Assembly: GCF_900142665.1 (NCBI RefSeq)
Contig: NZ_FRBR01000012.1
Coordinates: 83,240 to 147,239 of the forward strand
Length of the DNA stretch: 64,000 bases
Reading direction: 5' to 3'
From: Roseovarius pacificus
GTDB taxonomy: Bacteria; Pseudomonadota; Alphaproteobacteria; Rhodobacterales; Rhodobacteraceae
Every line of letters begins with the position of its first letter. Positions within the stretch are counted from its first letter, which is position 1. Below, piece by piece: positions 34,748 to 43,555 of the stretch. The notes under the pieces were generated by a model. That model did no database searches. It was not told the origin of the DNA and saw only the letters and a list, made by a program, of their open reading frames with translations. The translations under genes and the position numbers were made by a program.

Positions 34748-36742
34748 ATGGATGGCGAAAGAGCTCCTGGGCACGATGCCGATGCCTTAATCAAGCCGGA
34801 CATGCTGGCTGTTCTCAAACGCACCAACTTGTCGATAAACGTGCAAGGCTTCCTGCTGCCCGTATTCGAGGCACTTTCAAATTCGATGGACGGAATCGAA
34901 CAGCGTTTCGACGACCAAGCATCTCGCAAGGGAAAGATCCTCGTCAAATTCGAAAACCTAAATGACCCCTACAAGGTGATGATTAGCGTCACCGATAATG
35001 GCGTTGGTCTGAATGACGAAAACTACAGGTCGTTTCGGACACCTTTTAGCGGATACAAGCTCAGCAAGCGCGGACGCGGATTTGGTCGTTTCATAGCGTT
35101 CAAGGTGTTTTCGCGTATTCACTACTCCAGCAGGTTTGAAACGACTGCTGCCGAGGCGACAAAGACTTTCCGCTTTGATATTTCGCAGGACGAGGAAATC
35201 ATTTTCCATGAAGGTGAACCTGACTTTCCCGGCTGCGGCTTGTGTGTCGAGCTGGATGAGCCACTGAATGATTGGTTCGATCTTATTGGCGGTTTGTCAA
35301 AGCAGGATGTAAAAGATCAAATCGGATCACACTTTCTACCGTATTTCTTGTATCGCGGGTTGCCGGAAATTCTTCTGCAATTCGACGATGAAGAACCAGA
35401 GGACATCACCAGCTACTTCAAAGCGGTCTTCGTTGAACATGCTGCGGGCCAGATCGACACTTCTATCGACGGCGCAACATGCACCCTAAACTATACGCTG
35501 ACCAAGATACCCAAGACGAGACAGTTCAAGAGCCATTGCCTTCTTTTCGCCGCGGCGGATCGGATTGTTGGACACCCCCGCGACCTTTCAAACAAGCTGG
35601 GTGCCACGCATTTCGTGGACGAGGACGACAGCAAATTTATCATTGTTGCAGTCGTGCGAGGCGATGTCTTTGAAACCCGCCTGAACGACTCGCGTACCAG
35701 CTTGGACCTGCCGCCCAAGGCGATTGAAGAAATCGTGGGCGCTGTCTGTGATAAGATTCAGGACCGAGAAAAGCAGCAGATCGAAAAGATCAAAACCGGG
35801 CAGGCGCAGAAACTCAATGTCGCTTTGCACGAGAATCCGATCTTGCGCTTGGGCCTAAAGGGGCAATCGCTTTCGGAGTACGTCGCCAAGAAACCAAATC
35901 ACTGGGGGCCAGAAGAGTTCGTTCAAGACCTCGCGTTGTCTCGGTATCGCAACACAGGAGATTTGCTCAAGCAGATCACTGAGGCTGCAAATGATCCAGC
36001 TTCATACGCTGAAAAAATCAAGGATTTGGCGAGCCGCATTGATGCTGGAAAGAAGGAAGCACTTGCCGAGTATGTCATCCATCGCAAGAGCATTATTGAG
36101 CTACTCGACGCGGCTCGAAAATTTGATGACACGAAGAAGCGTGGCTCTGAGGATGAGGTTCACTCTCTGATATTTCGCCGGTTCAGTGACAGTGTGGATG
36201 TTGAGTATTTCCAGCATAACCTTTGGCTGATCGACGACGCCCTTGCCTTCTTACCGTATGTGTCGAGTGATCGAACAATGCACGGTGGGGGGCGCAAAAA
36301 AGGCGACAAGGTCACGGACCTTTTGTTTTATGACGATACGATGGTTTTAGGTGACGAGGATGGCACCACTTTGACTATCGTTGAGTTTAAGAAACCGAGC
36401 CGAGACGACTACAGCTTTGGACCAGCTAAATCTGATCCGGTGACGCAGGTCATCGACACACTGGAAAAGGCAATTGCCGCTGGCGGCATTACTCGAACGG
36501 ATGGAGCCCACATGTCGTTTGAGCGAGTTGCACGCCGCAGTGCCTTTATTATCGCTGATTTGACTCCGAGTTTAATTAAAGTCCTTAAACGGCACAATTT
36601 CCAAAATCCCCACGATCCTAAGATTTGGACGCAGTATTTCGACAACGGCGAAATTTTTATTCAGGCGTTTGGCTATGACACCTTGGTTTCTATGGCCAAG
36701 AAGCGAAACCAAGCCTTTAGCAAAGTTTTGCTTGATGATTGA
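34748..36742 (+). CDS. GHKL ATPase fused to a PD-(D/E)xK nuclease-like domain, 664 aa
   Basis: The N-terminal 250 residues carry the ATP-binding motifs of the GHKL fold (gyrase, Hsp90, MutL, MORC): EALSNSMDGI with E41 and N45, VTDNGVGLN near 82-90, and a glycine-rich KRGRGFGRFIAF near 107. No kinase dimerisation or phospho-acceptor segment is seen, so it is not a sensor kinase. Near residues 522-546, TDLLFYDD followed by TIVEFKKP fits a PD-(D/E)xK nuclease core. The start at 34748 has an AAGGA site seven bases upstream; an ATG at 34700 is less likely. Its stop overlaps the HEPN gene, so the two are coupled. Confidence 0.8.
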   Translation: MDGERAPGHDADALIKPDMLAVLKRTNLSINVQGFLLPVFEALSNSMDGIEQRFDDQASRKGKILVKFENLNDPYKVMISVTDNGVGLNDENYRSFRTPFSGYKLSKRGRGFGRFIAFKVFSRIHYSSRFETTAAEATKTFRFDISQDEEIIFHEGEPDFPGCGLCVELDEPLNDWFDLIGGLSKQDVKDQIGSHFLPYFLYRGLPEILLQFDDEEPEDITSYFKAVFVEHAAGQIDTSIDGATCTLNYTLTKIPKTRQFKSHCLLFAAADRIVGHPRDLSNKLGATHFVDEDDSKFIIVAVVRGDVFETRLNDSRTSLDLPPKAIEEIVGAVCDKIQDREKQQIEKIKTGQAQKLNVALHENPILRLGLKGQSLSEYVAKKPNHWGPEEFVQDLALSRYRNTGDLLKQITEAANDPASYAEKIKDLASRIDAGKKEALAEYVIHRKSIIELLDAARKFDDTKKRGSEDEVHSLIFRRFSDSVDVEYFQHNLWLIDDALAFLPYVSSDRTMHGGGRKKGDKVTDLLFYDDTMVLGDEDGTTLTIVEFKKPSRDDYSFGPAKSDPVTQVIDTLEKAIAAGGITRTDGAHMSFERVARRSAFIIADLTPSLIKVLKRHNFQNPHDPKIWTQYFDNGEIFIQAFGYDTLVSMAKKRNQAFSKVLLDD

Positions 36743-37437
36743 CCTCAGTGAACGCGTTCGCATCCACGACCGATACAATGCATGAAAGTTTGAAGGGTAT
36801 CTCTACGAGGATTTTGGGGCTCGCAACTGATGCGTTGAAGCGGGCAAACACTGACGCCGTATATTTTGATCCGGGAATGGAGCACCGGCAATCGCTTGCG
36901 CCGTTAGCCGCCGCTCATGCGGGAGAGCTCGTTCTCAAGGCTCTAATTGCCAAGGAACATCCTCTACTCTTATTCAAGAACATCGGCGAAAAAGCCACAG
37001 ATGATGAAATTGACTTGGATTGGCTTCTTAAAAACGGCCGAACACATGACTTCTCAAGGCTGCCGAGCGTGTTATGGGCCGCCTCCGGCATCAAGGTTCC
37101 GAACATGGAGAGCTATCGGCGCATTGCAGAGCTCCGAAACCAAATCCAGCACTTTGTCGATGACCGAGATTGCGATGTTCAATACGCCTGTCTTGACTTC
37201 ATCTACTCAAACATTGATCCCTTGCTCAGCAAGCACTTTGGGATCGCTGCGTGCAAGTTTCATGAGGATCAATTTGATGACTATGTGATCGGATGCCTTC
37301 TTGCGCATCAGATCAGATTTACGGTGCCAAGAGACACCATGTTGACCGAGATTGACCCGAACGAATACTTACAGTCTTGTTCACACGATTACAGAAGATG
37401 GGCGTGCACAGAGCTGAAATTAGATCTACCCATCTGA
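36739..37437 (+). CDS. HEPN-domain protein paired with the GHKL-nuclease, 232 aa
   Basis: The helical protein contains AELRNQIQHF near residue 130, which matches the R-N-x3-H active-site motif of HEPN ribonucleases (R133, H138 counting from 36739). HEPN proteins often act as RNA-cleaving toxins in defence and toxin-antitoxin systems. The first in-frame start is a TTG at 36739 that overlaps the stop of the preceding gene; an ATG at 36778 would lose 13 residues. There is no obvious ribosome site for either, which favours coupled translation. The pairing with an ATPase-nuclease suggests an effector role. Confidence 0.7.
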   Translation: MTSVNAFASTTDTMHESLKGISTRILGLATDALKRANTDAVYFDPGMEHRQSLAPLAAAHAGELVLKALIAKEHPLLLFKNIGEKATDDEIDLDWLLKNGRTHDFSRLPSVLWAASGIKVPNMESYRRIAELRNQIQHFVDDRDCDVQYACLDFIYSNIDPLLSKHFGIAACKFHEDQFDDYVIGCLLAHQIRFTVPRDTMLTEIDPNEYLQSCSHDYRRWACTELKLDLPI

Positions 37438-37695
37438 CAATTGACGGTTTCAAACGTGCGGCGAATGTCGGCAAAGCGGGCTGCGAATGCAGCATTCCAG
37501 GCTATGTTTGAGTGACAGCTATGGGCCGTTCGCCACGTTCGACAGGGAGGGCGGTGAGCGGTCATTGGCTACAAAAATCGAGAATGGCATCTTCGACATC
37601 TGAAGCTGTCATTGAAGATTTGAACTTTTTGGAAATCCGCTTTCGTTTGGCCATAAGTGAGCGTGGCTTCAATAAACGACAAGCGGCTGTTCAGG

Positions 37696-38211
37696 TTAGT
37701 GCTGCCTGTCGCCCAGCCTGACGCCGACATCCAGGAACTCGTCCATGAAAAGGCTCATCAGCTCCATGCGTGATGCGACGCCCGTCTTGCGGAAGATGTT
37801 CGATGTCTGCGCTTTGACGGTGCCTTCGGCCGTGGACCGTGCTGCGGCGATATCGGCGATGCTCAAGCCTTTCAGTATGTACATCGCGATATCACGCTCG
37901 GCCGCGGTGAGGTTCCACTCTTCGAACTTGCCGCGCACGAAACTGTCCATTTCGCCGCGCAGGAAACTAAGCGACTCGGATTGTTGCCTGTTGCGCGCTT
38001 CAAGCCAGCGCAGCTGCTGGACAAGAATGCGGATCGCCAGAACCAGAGCCACGGCCGAGAAGACCTCGAAACACAGGTGGACCGCGTCCAGAAAGCCCGG
38101 AGCGTTGTTCGCGATCACGCGTTCATAGATATCGCTGGCCACGTCGAACACAAAAAACACAACGCTGCCGATAAGGAACAGCGTCACGTATTTAAGGGTA
38201 TTGGCCTGCAT
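37696..38211 (-). CDS. Membrane-bound LuxR-type transcriptional regulator, 171 aa
   Basis: Two hydrophobic helices lie near residues 8-29 and 44-65, followed by a possible coiled linker (LRWLEARNRQQSESLSFLRG). The C-terminal 65 residues are a LuxR/GerE DNA-binding domain: LTAAERDIAMYILKGLSIAD and GTVKAQTSNIFRKTGV. There is no receiver or autoinducer-binding domain, so it probably senses a membrane signal directly. A hairpin at 38318-38337 separates it from the operon upstream, so it may have its own promoter. Its target is not evident; the neighbouring oxygenase/ligase operon is a candidate. Confidence 0.85.
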   Translation of the reverse strand: MQANTLKYVTLFLIGSVVFFVFDVASDIYERVIANNAPGFLDAVHLCFEVFSAVALVLAIRILVQQLRWLEARNRQQSESLSFLRGEMDSFVRGKFEEWNLTAAERDIAMYILKGLSIADIAAARSTAEGTVKAQTSNIFRKTGVASRMELMSLFMDEFLDVGVRLGDRQH

Positions 38212-38317
38212 GGCGCCTACGTGCTGAATGGTACATATCCTTGCGGGTTGCGATGCCCATAAGAGAACAAGTGCGATCCGAAGGCAATGCCAACCTTAGC
38301 GAAGCGACGCAGCGGAA

Positions 38318-38337
38318 AGGCCCCCCAAAGGGGGCCT
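38318..38337 (-). terminator. Terminator after the DUF2147 operon
   Basis: AGGCCCCC pairs with GGGGGCCT around a four-base loop. On the minus strand the stem is followed by TTTCC. It lies 50 bases after the stop of the gene ending at 38387 and before the LuxR-type gene. Confidence 0.7.
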
Positions 38338-38386
38338 GAGACGTAGCGCCGCTTTCTTACATCAAGACGCGGATGCGGCGTTCGGG

Positions 38387-38782
38387 TTATTGCACCCGCG
38401 ACCAGTGACCGCCGTTGCGGCAGATCATACCGCCCAGAACACAGCCGTTGACGGAAATGCGGTTTCCCGACAGCTCCAGTTTGGACATGTATTCCTTGTC
38501 GCGGTCCGGCGCATAGATCCGGCCCTCGTATTCCCCTGACTTTGCGGGTTTCAGATTCCAGACGATCTTGCGCCCCAGCGTGTCGGGCTTGATTGCTTCG
38601 CCTTTTTGATTTTCGGCACGCTCCAGCACACCGCAATAGGTATTACCGCAGGAGGCGACGCGGATATAGCCGACATCGCCGTGATCGTCCGGTGCCGTGC
38701 GCCATAGTCCTTCGATCGGGTCGGACAGCGCAGGGCTGGCTGCGAACAGGGCCACAAGGAGCAAGCTTGCGATAGGTTTCAT
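38387..38782 (-). CDS. DUF2147 family secreted protein, 131 aa
   Basis: A signal peptide is clear: MKPIASLLLVALFAASPALS, with cleavage likely near residue 20. The mature part begins DPIEGLWRT and has the small beta-rich pattern and paired cysteines (CGNTYCGVLE; CVLGGMICRNGG) of DUF2147 proteins, which are periplasmic and of unknown activity. The start at 38782 has a strong GGAGG site. It is the last gene of the leftward five-gene operon, 46 bases after the oxygenase gene, so it may handle or bind the product of that pathway in the periplasm. Confidence 0.85.
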   Translation of the reverse strand: MKPIASLLLVALFAASPALSDPIEGLWRTAPDDHGDVGYIRVASCGNTYCGVLERAENQKGEAIKPDTLGRKIVWNLKPAKSGEYEGRIYAPDRDKEYMSKLELSGNRISVNGCVLGGMICRNGGHWSRVQ

Positions 38783-38828
38783 ATTTTTTCCTCCGTTAGA
38801 TGTTCGGGAATGGATCGGTCGGGCCGCG

Positions 38829-39689
38829 TCAGAGATTGCCCATGCCGATAAAGAGTTGGCGATTGGTGTCCACGATGGCGCGGCGGCCATGCATGATCCG
38901 GGTATTGTCGAGAACGGCGATATCGCCGTCCTGCCAGTTGATCTCGTGCGTAGAGGCCTCGGCCAATTCGCGAAGCTCTTCGATCTCGTCCTGGCTGATG
39001 ACATCGGCGTCGCCGAAGCGATAGCGCGGCGGGGCGTAGTTATGTGAGGGGCCAAGCACCGCGTTGGCGAAACCCTCGCCGCCCGACAGTGCGGATGCGC
39101 GCACCGGGGCCACGGTCAGGCGATAGTTTATACCGCCATCCTCCAACATGTCGAAATCCTGGTTCGGGATCGCGGCGCGAAACTCTTCGACATGGCGCGC
39201 GGTGACCTCCTCGGGGCTGGAAATGGCGGGGTGTTCGTTGGCCAGATAGCGTTTCCACAATTGCTCGGGAAGGTAGCGTTCGACGACCATGTCACGCCGC
39301 CAGCGCGCCTTTTGCGCGTCGGTCATCGCATCGAAAACGGCGCGGCCGTCGCAAATCGTGGTCTGCGATCCCTCAAAGGCGGCGACGGGGCTGTAGAAGG
39401 CGACGATATCGGGGCAAACCGGCGTATTCCCGTTTTCCGTATGAAGCCCGATCGGGCCGGTTCCGGCATCGACCTTTTGGGTGTTTTCATCGCCGTAGTC
39501 GCGCGCCGGATCGAAGGTGATTTTCCGACAAAGGGCGGTGGTCAGGGTGCTGAACGCCGTCATGTCGGGCCGAAAGCCACGCAGCAGCGTCCAGCCATCC
39601 TCGGAGAGGTTGGTGCGAATTTGCGCCACCACGGCAGGGTCGGTGACGGGCTGCGCTTCGGCGGTGGGGCGAATGATATTGTAGCTCAT
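38829..39689 (-). CDS. TauD/TfdA-like Fe(II)/2-oxoglutarate-dependent oxygenase, 286 aa
   Basis: Members of this family hydroxylate, desaturate or otherwise oxidise small molecules using Fe(II), oxygen and 2-oxoglutarate. The iron ligands appear as LHTENGN (an H-x-E rather than the commoner H-x-D) near residue 82 and IMHGRRAI near residue 268, followed by an arginine suited to bind 2-oxoglutarate. It starts just after the SDR stop on the same strand. The substrate is unknown; the neighbouring ligase and SDR suggest a carboxylic acid or its activated derivative. Confidence 0.85.
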   Translation of the reverse strand: MSYNIIRPTAEAQPVTDPAVVAQIRTNLSEDGWTLLRGFRPDMTAFSTLTTALCRKITFDPARDYGDENTQKVDAGTGPIGLHTENGNTPVCPDIVAFYSPVAAFEGSQTTICDGRAVFDAMTDAQKARWRRDMVVERYLPEQLWKRYLANEHPAISSPEEVTARHVEEFRAAIPNQDFDMLEDGGINYRLTVAPVRASALSGGEGFANAVLGPSHNYAPPRYRFGDADVISQDEIEELRELAEASTHEINWQDGDIAVLDNTRIMHGRRAIVDTNRQLFIGMGNL

Positions 39690-39692
39690 GGA

Positions 39693-40496
39693 TCAAGCCT
39701 CTTTCTGTTTTGTATAGCTGTTCAGAGCGGCCTGCGCTTTGGCGCTGCCTGCCTTGTGGGTCAACGCCATGTCGATGATCGAGGGCGCGAGGACTTGCAG
39801 CAGCGCAAAGATGCGTTCGCCGGGCCCGGGATAGATCGTCTTGCGGCCCGCCATGATCCCGTCCCATGCGCGGCGGGCCACCCGGTCGGGATCGTCGAGG
39901 GCCATTCCGAAGGGTTCGACCAGATGGGCGAAACTGCCTTGCGCCGGGGTGCGTGTGGCGCGCGGTGCGACATAGGTCACCGAAATGCCGAACTCCGACA
40001 ATTCGCGGCGCAGGGCATCGGAAAGACCGCGCATGGCGAATTTTGTGGCCGAATAGGCCGAGAAATAGGGAAAGGCGATCAGCCCGAACATCGAGCCGAT
40101 ATTGACGATCCGCCCTTGTGCCGCACAAAGCGCCGGGACAAGATCACGGGTCAGTTGCACGGCGGCGGTGAGGTTGGTGCCCACGGTGGCGGCGATCTCT
40201 GCGTCGTCAAGATCGGTGAGCCGCCCGACCGCCAGCCGTCCGGCATTGTTCACCAGCACATCCAACCGGTTTCCGGTGGCTGCAACGATGTCTGCTCGTC
40301 CCTCGGGGGTCGTGATGTCAGCGGCGACAAGTTGCAACTGCGCCTTGTCCAGCAGCGCCGCCGTGCCCTCAAGCTGTTCCTGTCTGCGACCGACCAGCAC
40401 AAGATCATGGCCCGAGCGCGAAGCCTCGATGGCGAGCGCACGACCGATACCGGAACCGGCCCCGGTGATCAGGGCTTTGGGAGGGGAGGTGGTCAT
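39693..40496 (-). CDS. Short-chain dehydrogenase/reductase, 267 aa
   Basis: Classical SDR features are present: nucleotide-binding TGAGSGIGRA near residue 11, NNAG near 85, and the catalytic YSATK near 148 with a serine in NIGSMFG upstream. The C-terminal part (FGMALDDPDRVARRAWDGI) resembles SDRs acting on lipids or long-chain substrates. The ATG at 40496 overlaps the stop of the ligase gene (ATGA), so translation is coupled. It probably reduces or oxidises an intermediate made by the neighbouring ligase or oxygenase. Confidence 0.88.
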   Translation of the reverse strand: MTTSPPKALITGAGSGIGRALAIEASRSGHDLVLVGRRQEQLEGTAALLDKAQLQLVAADITTPEGRADIVAATGNRLDVLVNNAGRLAVGRLTDLDDAEIAATVGTNLTAAVQLTRDLVPALCAAQGRIVNIGSMFGLIAFPYFSAYSATKFAMRGLSDALRRELSEFGISVTYVAPRATRTPAQGSFAHLVEPFGMALDDPDRVARRAWDGIMAGRKTIYPGPGERIFALLQVLAPSIIDMALTHKAGSAKAQAALNSYTKQKEA

Positions 40497-41926
40497 GCGA
40501 CGCACTCCTTCATGTCGTGGGAAAGTGGAAAACAGGCAAGCATCTTGGAAAGATGCGCCAGCTGACTGCGGTCGATGCCACCGCCGGGTTTCAGAAGCCC
40601 CGCCTGCGAGGCAGGTGCAAAGCGCACCCGGCTTGGACGCGCATAAAGCGGCAGATCGGACAAAAGGGTCTCGATGTGCGCAGGCTCGACCGGGGCGGCG
40701 AGGACTGCGATGATTTCAAGCTGGTCATCCGGCGCAAGATAAAGCCCCGCAGCGGGAATGCGCGGGTCGGCGCACAGAGCGGCCTCGACCCATTCGGGAT
40801 TGATGTTGCGGCCCTGCGGCGTGACGATCAGCCAATCCTTGCGGCCTTCAACGATCAGCCGGCCATCTTCGAACCGGCCCAAATCCCCGGTGCGCCACTC
40901 TCCGGTGACGGGGGGATGGCCGATATACCCCTCCATCACGGTCGGGCCGGACACGATGATTTCGCCATCGTCTATGCGGACCTCGACCCCGTCCAGAACC
41001 TGGCCCACCGTGCCGGCGCGCGTATCAAGCGGCCTATTCAGGGCCACGACCGAGCAACATTCCGACAGGCCATATCCTTCGTGGACGGGCAAGCCGTGGG
41101 CCTGGGCCTCGGCCAGAAGGGCCGGGGAGGTCCTGGCGCCGCCCACAGCGATCAGACGCAGGCTGTCGGGGGCCTGTGTCGCGGTTGTCCTGAGTTCCGA
41201 GACCAGGCGCGACAGGAGCGCCGGAACAAGGATGGTCGTCGTCGGACGTGCCGAGGCCATGGCCGCCACTATGGGCGCCATCGGACCGCCGAAAAGCGCA
41301 GCGAGCGCCTCGGGGCAGAAATGAACCTCGGCCCCGGCCAGAAGAGGAAGATAGAGACCCGCCACCTGCTCGAGCAACTGCGCCACGGGCAGAAGGGAGA
41401 GGTGAATATCCTCGCTGCCGGGGGCAATAGCCTTTTCAATACCGGCGAGTGCGGCCGCCATTTGTCTTTCGCCGATCAGCACACCCTTGGGGGCGCCGGA
41501 TGACCCCGAGGTGAAGATGATCCGCCGCGCGTCGGCGACGGGCGGATCAAGCAGCGCCGTCAGCGGCGGACAGGCCTCCGGCGGACACAGACCCAGCGTC
41601 ATCACAGGCGCTTCACAGGCGCCGATGACTGTGTCGACGGCAGCCGCTTCGACAAGATGAGCCTGTTGGGATCGCGAAAAGAATGGCGGGACATGAACCG
41701 ATACATGGCCGCTATAGGTCACGGCGAGATCGGCCAAGGCGGCCTCCAGCGGGTCGCTTGTGCTGATTGCGACGACCCGCGCAGGTCCAGCCAGTGTTTT
41801 TGCATTGTGCGCAAGAAAGGCCGCAAGGCTGCGATAGGCGATGCATCTTGTGCCGGAGCGCAGAGCGATTTTCTCCGGGTTCTGAGACGCATGCCGCGAA
41901 AGGGAGCTGAAAACACGGTCGGTCAT
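40493..41926 (-). CDS. AMP-forming acyl-CoA/acid ligase family protein, 477 aa
   Basis: These enzymes activate a carboxylic acid as an acyl-adenylate. The P-loop-like motif is FTSGSSGAPKGV near residue 140, followed by YGLSECCSV near 285 and EWRTGDLGRF near 345, with GRKDWLIVTPQGRNINPE in the hinge. The C-terminal domain is short and ends LKPGGGIDRSQL. I chose the ATG at 41926, which overlaps the stop of the upstream gene in a TGATG arrangement, rather than the in-frame start at 41995. The substrate is unknown; a fatty acid is plausible given the family and partners. Confidence 0.88.
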   Translation of the reverse strand: MTDRVFSSLSRHASQNPEKIALRSGTRCIAYRSLAAFLAHNAKTLAGPARVVAISTSDPLEAALADLAVTYSGHVSVHVPPFFSRSQQAHLVEAAAVDTVIGACEAPVMTLGLCPPEACPPLTALLDPPVADARRIIFTSGSSGAPKGVLIGERQMAAALAGIEKAIAPGSEDIHLSLLPVAQLLEQVAGLYLPLLAGAEVHFCPEALAALFGGPMAPIVAAMASARPTTTILVPALLSRLVSELRTTATQAPDSLRLIAVGGARTSPALLAEAQAHGLPVHEGYGLSECCSVVALNRPLDTRAGTVGQVLDGVEVRIDDGEIIVSGPTVMEGYIGHPPVTGEWRTGDLGRFEDGRLIVEGRKDWLIVTPQGRNINPEWVEAALCADPRIPAAGLYLAPDDQLEIIAVLAAPVEPAHIETLLSDLPLYARPSRVRFAPASQAGLLKPGGGIDRSQLAHLSKMLACFPLSHDMKECVA

Positions 41927-42504
41927 CAGGCCGTCTCGGCTGTGGGTATCGGGGCGTCCGTCGCTTGAACCGGGTCGCGAAAGGCGCAGACCCATGGATC
42001 ATGGTCATAGTAATCACCCCATTGCGCAGGGTCCTGCACCCGGCTGGCTTGGGCGGGGGCAAGCATAAGAGGCGTGATCCGCGCGCGTTGGATCAGGCGC
42101 CGGACCTCGGTTGTGGCGGTGAAGATGCCCCAGCCGATCCCACGCTCGCGTCCCCATTGGAATACGGCGCGCAAGGTGGGATAGGCCGCGAAGGGCGAGG
42201 TGCAGGCCAAGCCACCGACCTCGAGGATGGCCTCAGAGGGGACGTTCAGGCCGGTCCGCCCGGCGAGCAGTTGGCTGATGGGGGCGTCGAGATATTGTTG
42301 CGAAAAGAATCCTTCGGAGTGGCAGGATATGCTGGTGGCGCAGGCCACGTCCCCAGCACGGGTCGTTGTGATTACGAGACGCGAGGGCCGTGTCCGATTG
42401 TCGGCGGAAAAGGCCTGTTTATAGCTGCGAACGATATGCAGCACGGCGGCGTCAAACAGGGGTTGGGTTGCCGGGTCACCATCTTCGGCAATTGTGGTTT
42501 GCAT
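41926..42504 (-). CDS. Thermostable-hemolysin family protein, 192 aa
   Basis: I recognise the pattern of the T_hemolysin family, named after the Vibrio delta-VPH protein: RSYKQAFSADNRTRPSRL near residue 28, followed by CATSISCHSEGFFSQQYLDA and EVGGLACTSPFAAYPTLRA. The region around EVGGLA resembles an acyl-transferase (GNAT-like) core, so the protein may transfer an acyl group instead of being a toxin; this is inference. The ATG at 42504 has a GGAG site; an upstream TTG at 42519 is less likely. It is the first gene of the operon with the ligase, SDR and oxygenase. Confidence 0.8.
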   Translation of the reverse strand: MQTTIAEDGDPATQPLFDAAVLHIVRSYKQAFSADNRTRPSRLVITTTRAGDVACATSISCHSEGFFSQQYLDAPISQLLAGRTGLNVPSEAILEVGGLACTSPFAAYPTLRAVFQWGRERGIGWGIFTATTEVRRLIQRARITPLMLAPAQASRVQDPAQWGDYYDHDPWVCAFRDPVQATDAPIPTAETA

Positions 42505-42805
42505 GTCATGTCTCCACAAACGGGAGGCTGCTCGTGCCTCGTTTGTTGGACATGTTCCCCGTCAGGCTGTGGAAATCCATTGGACTGAAGTCGGAATGAC
42601 GACATGAACCCGGTTATAAGACAAAGGTTTATGAGTGTCCGACTTGCCTGATTACGGTTACGCTGCCGCAGCCCGCAAAGCTGGCATGACATCTGGAAAC
42701 ACTTTTTGGTCAAATGGAAGCTGGCTTGGCTCATGCGGGAACCGGTCGGTTCGATGACGTTGCAACGCGGCGTTACCTGACGCGATGAATGGCTGGTATA
42801 GGCCG
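42505..42805. other. Intergenic region upstream of the hemolysin-family operon
   Basis: About 300 bases between the start of the leftward operon and the end of the decayed exonuclease gene. It should hold the operon promoter. I see no clear -35/-10 pair, hairpin or repeat. Confidence 0.35.
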
Positions 42806-43489
42806 TCACCTCCCACGTTCGATTGAGACCTCATAGTCAAACTTTCCAATGGCGTGGATCATAACTTTATCACCAGCTCGCGCGTCATTCTGCGTGAAGA
42901 ATTCGCGCACCCACCCGCGTTTTCTGAAAAGTTTCTTCTTACCATCCAGATCGGTCACCGTCGGGTTGCTTGATCCCCAGCGAACGGTGAGCGAGCGGGG
43001 TGCGGCGGTGGACGCGTTCGCGCCGCCTATGCAATCTGCGGGAAAGGCGGACCAGATATCGCGCAGATAGAAATGATTGTTGTTGATGTTGCCTTGTGTA
43101 AGCACAGTATGGCCGATCAGCTTTCTTGCCTGTGCTTGGTCATTCGCCTCTGGAGAGGCTCCGCCGGGTTTTGCAGCCTCAGAGAGTGAAGGCGTTGCTT
43201 CTGGATAATCCTCAATCACATCGAAAGTCTCTCTGGTGGGTGCGCTACTGTCTGGTATTCGAGACTTCGCGCCTTCGGCATGCAGGACCTCTTCGCCGGC
43301 GTCGTGGTGGTCAAAAGACAGTCTAAGGTGGCCCTTCAGCGAAGCAAGCCCATGGCCTCCATTGCCTTTCAATTCCGGCCATGCCCTGCGGGCGACGGTG
43401 ACGCTGTCCTGCCAGTGCCAGGCGGGTTCGGGGCGGTTCGCCACATTAACCGCGGTAAATGCATTGAAGGGGGGAATCGGATCAGCTGC
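42806..43489 (-). pseudogene. Decayed DnaQ-like exonuclease gene with internal deletion
   Basis: The open part (43444-42806) carries WHWQDSVTVARRAWPELKGN and SFDHHDAGEE, the second half of a DEDDh exonuclease domain with the HDAxxD-type motif, then an unrelated C-terminal domain (LTVRWGSSNPTVTDLDGKK). Upstream the same frame continues to 43489 as FNAFTAVNV, which looks like the first strand FTAVDVET of the family fused directly to ANRPEPAW. The stretch holding the D-x-E motif and the middle is missing, and no ATG precedes it. I conclude an internal deletion has removed the catalytic start. The C-terminal domain may still be expressed from a GTG at 43444. Confidence 0.65.
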
Positions 43490-43555
43490 GGAACGTCAGG
43501 GCTTTACACGGCGCGAGCTGGGGCCCGGCTGTCATTCTCGGCGGGAGAACCACAG

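Noticed and set aside
34748..36742. Reading the GHKL protein as a sensor histidine kinase
   Set aside because: There is no phospho-acceptor helix or sensor domain, the ATPase fold is N-terminal, and a nuclease-like core follows, which fits MORC/Hsp90-like proteins instead.
39192..40565. 457-codon plus-strand frame opposite the oxygenase and SDR genes
   Set aside because: It spans two real genes on the opposite strand and has no motif of its own.
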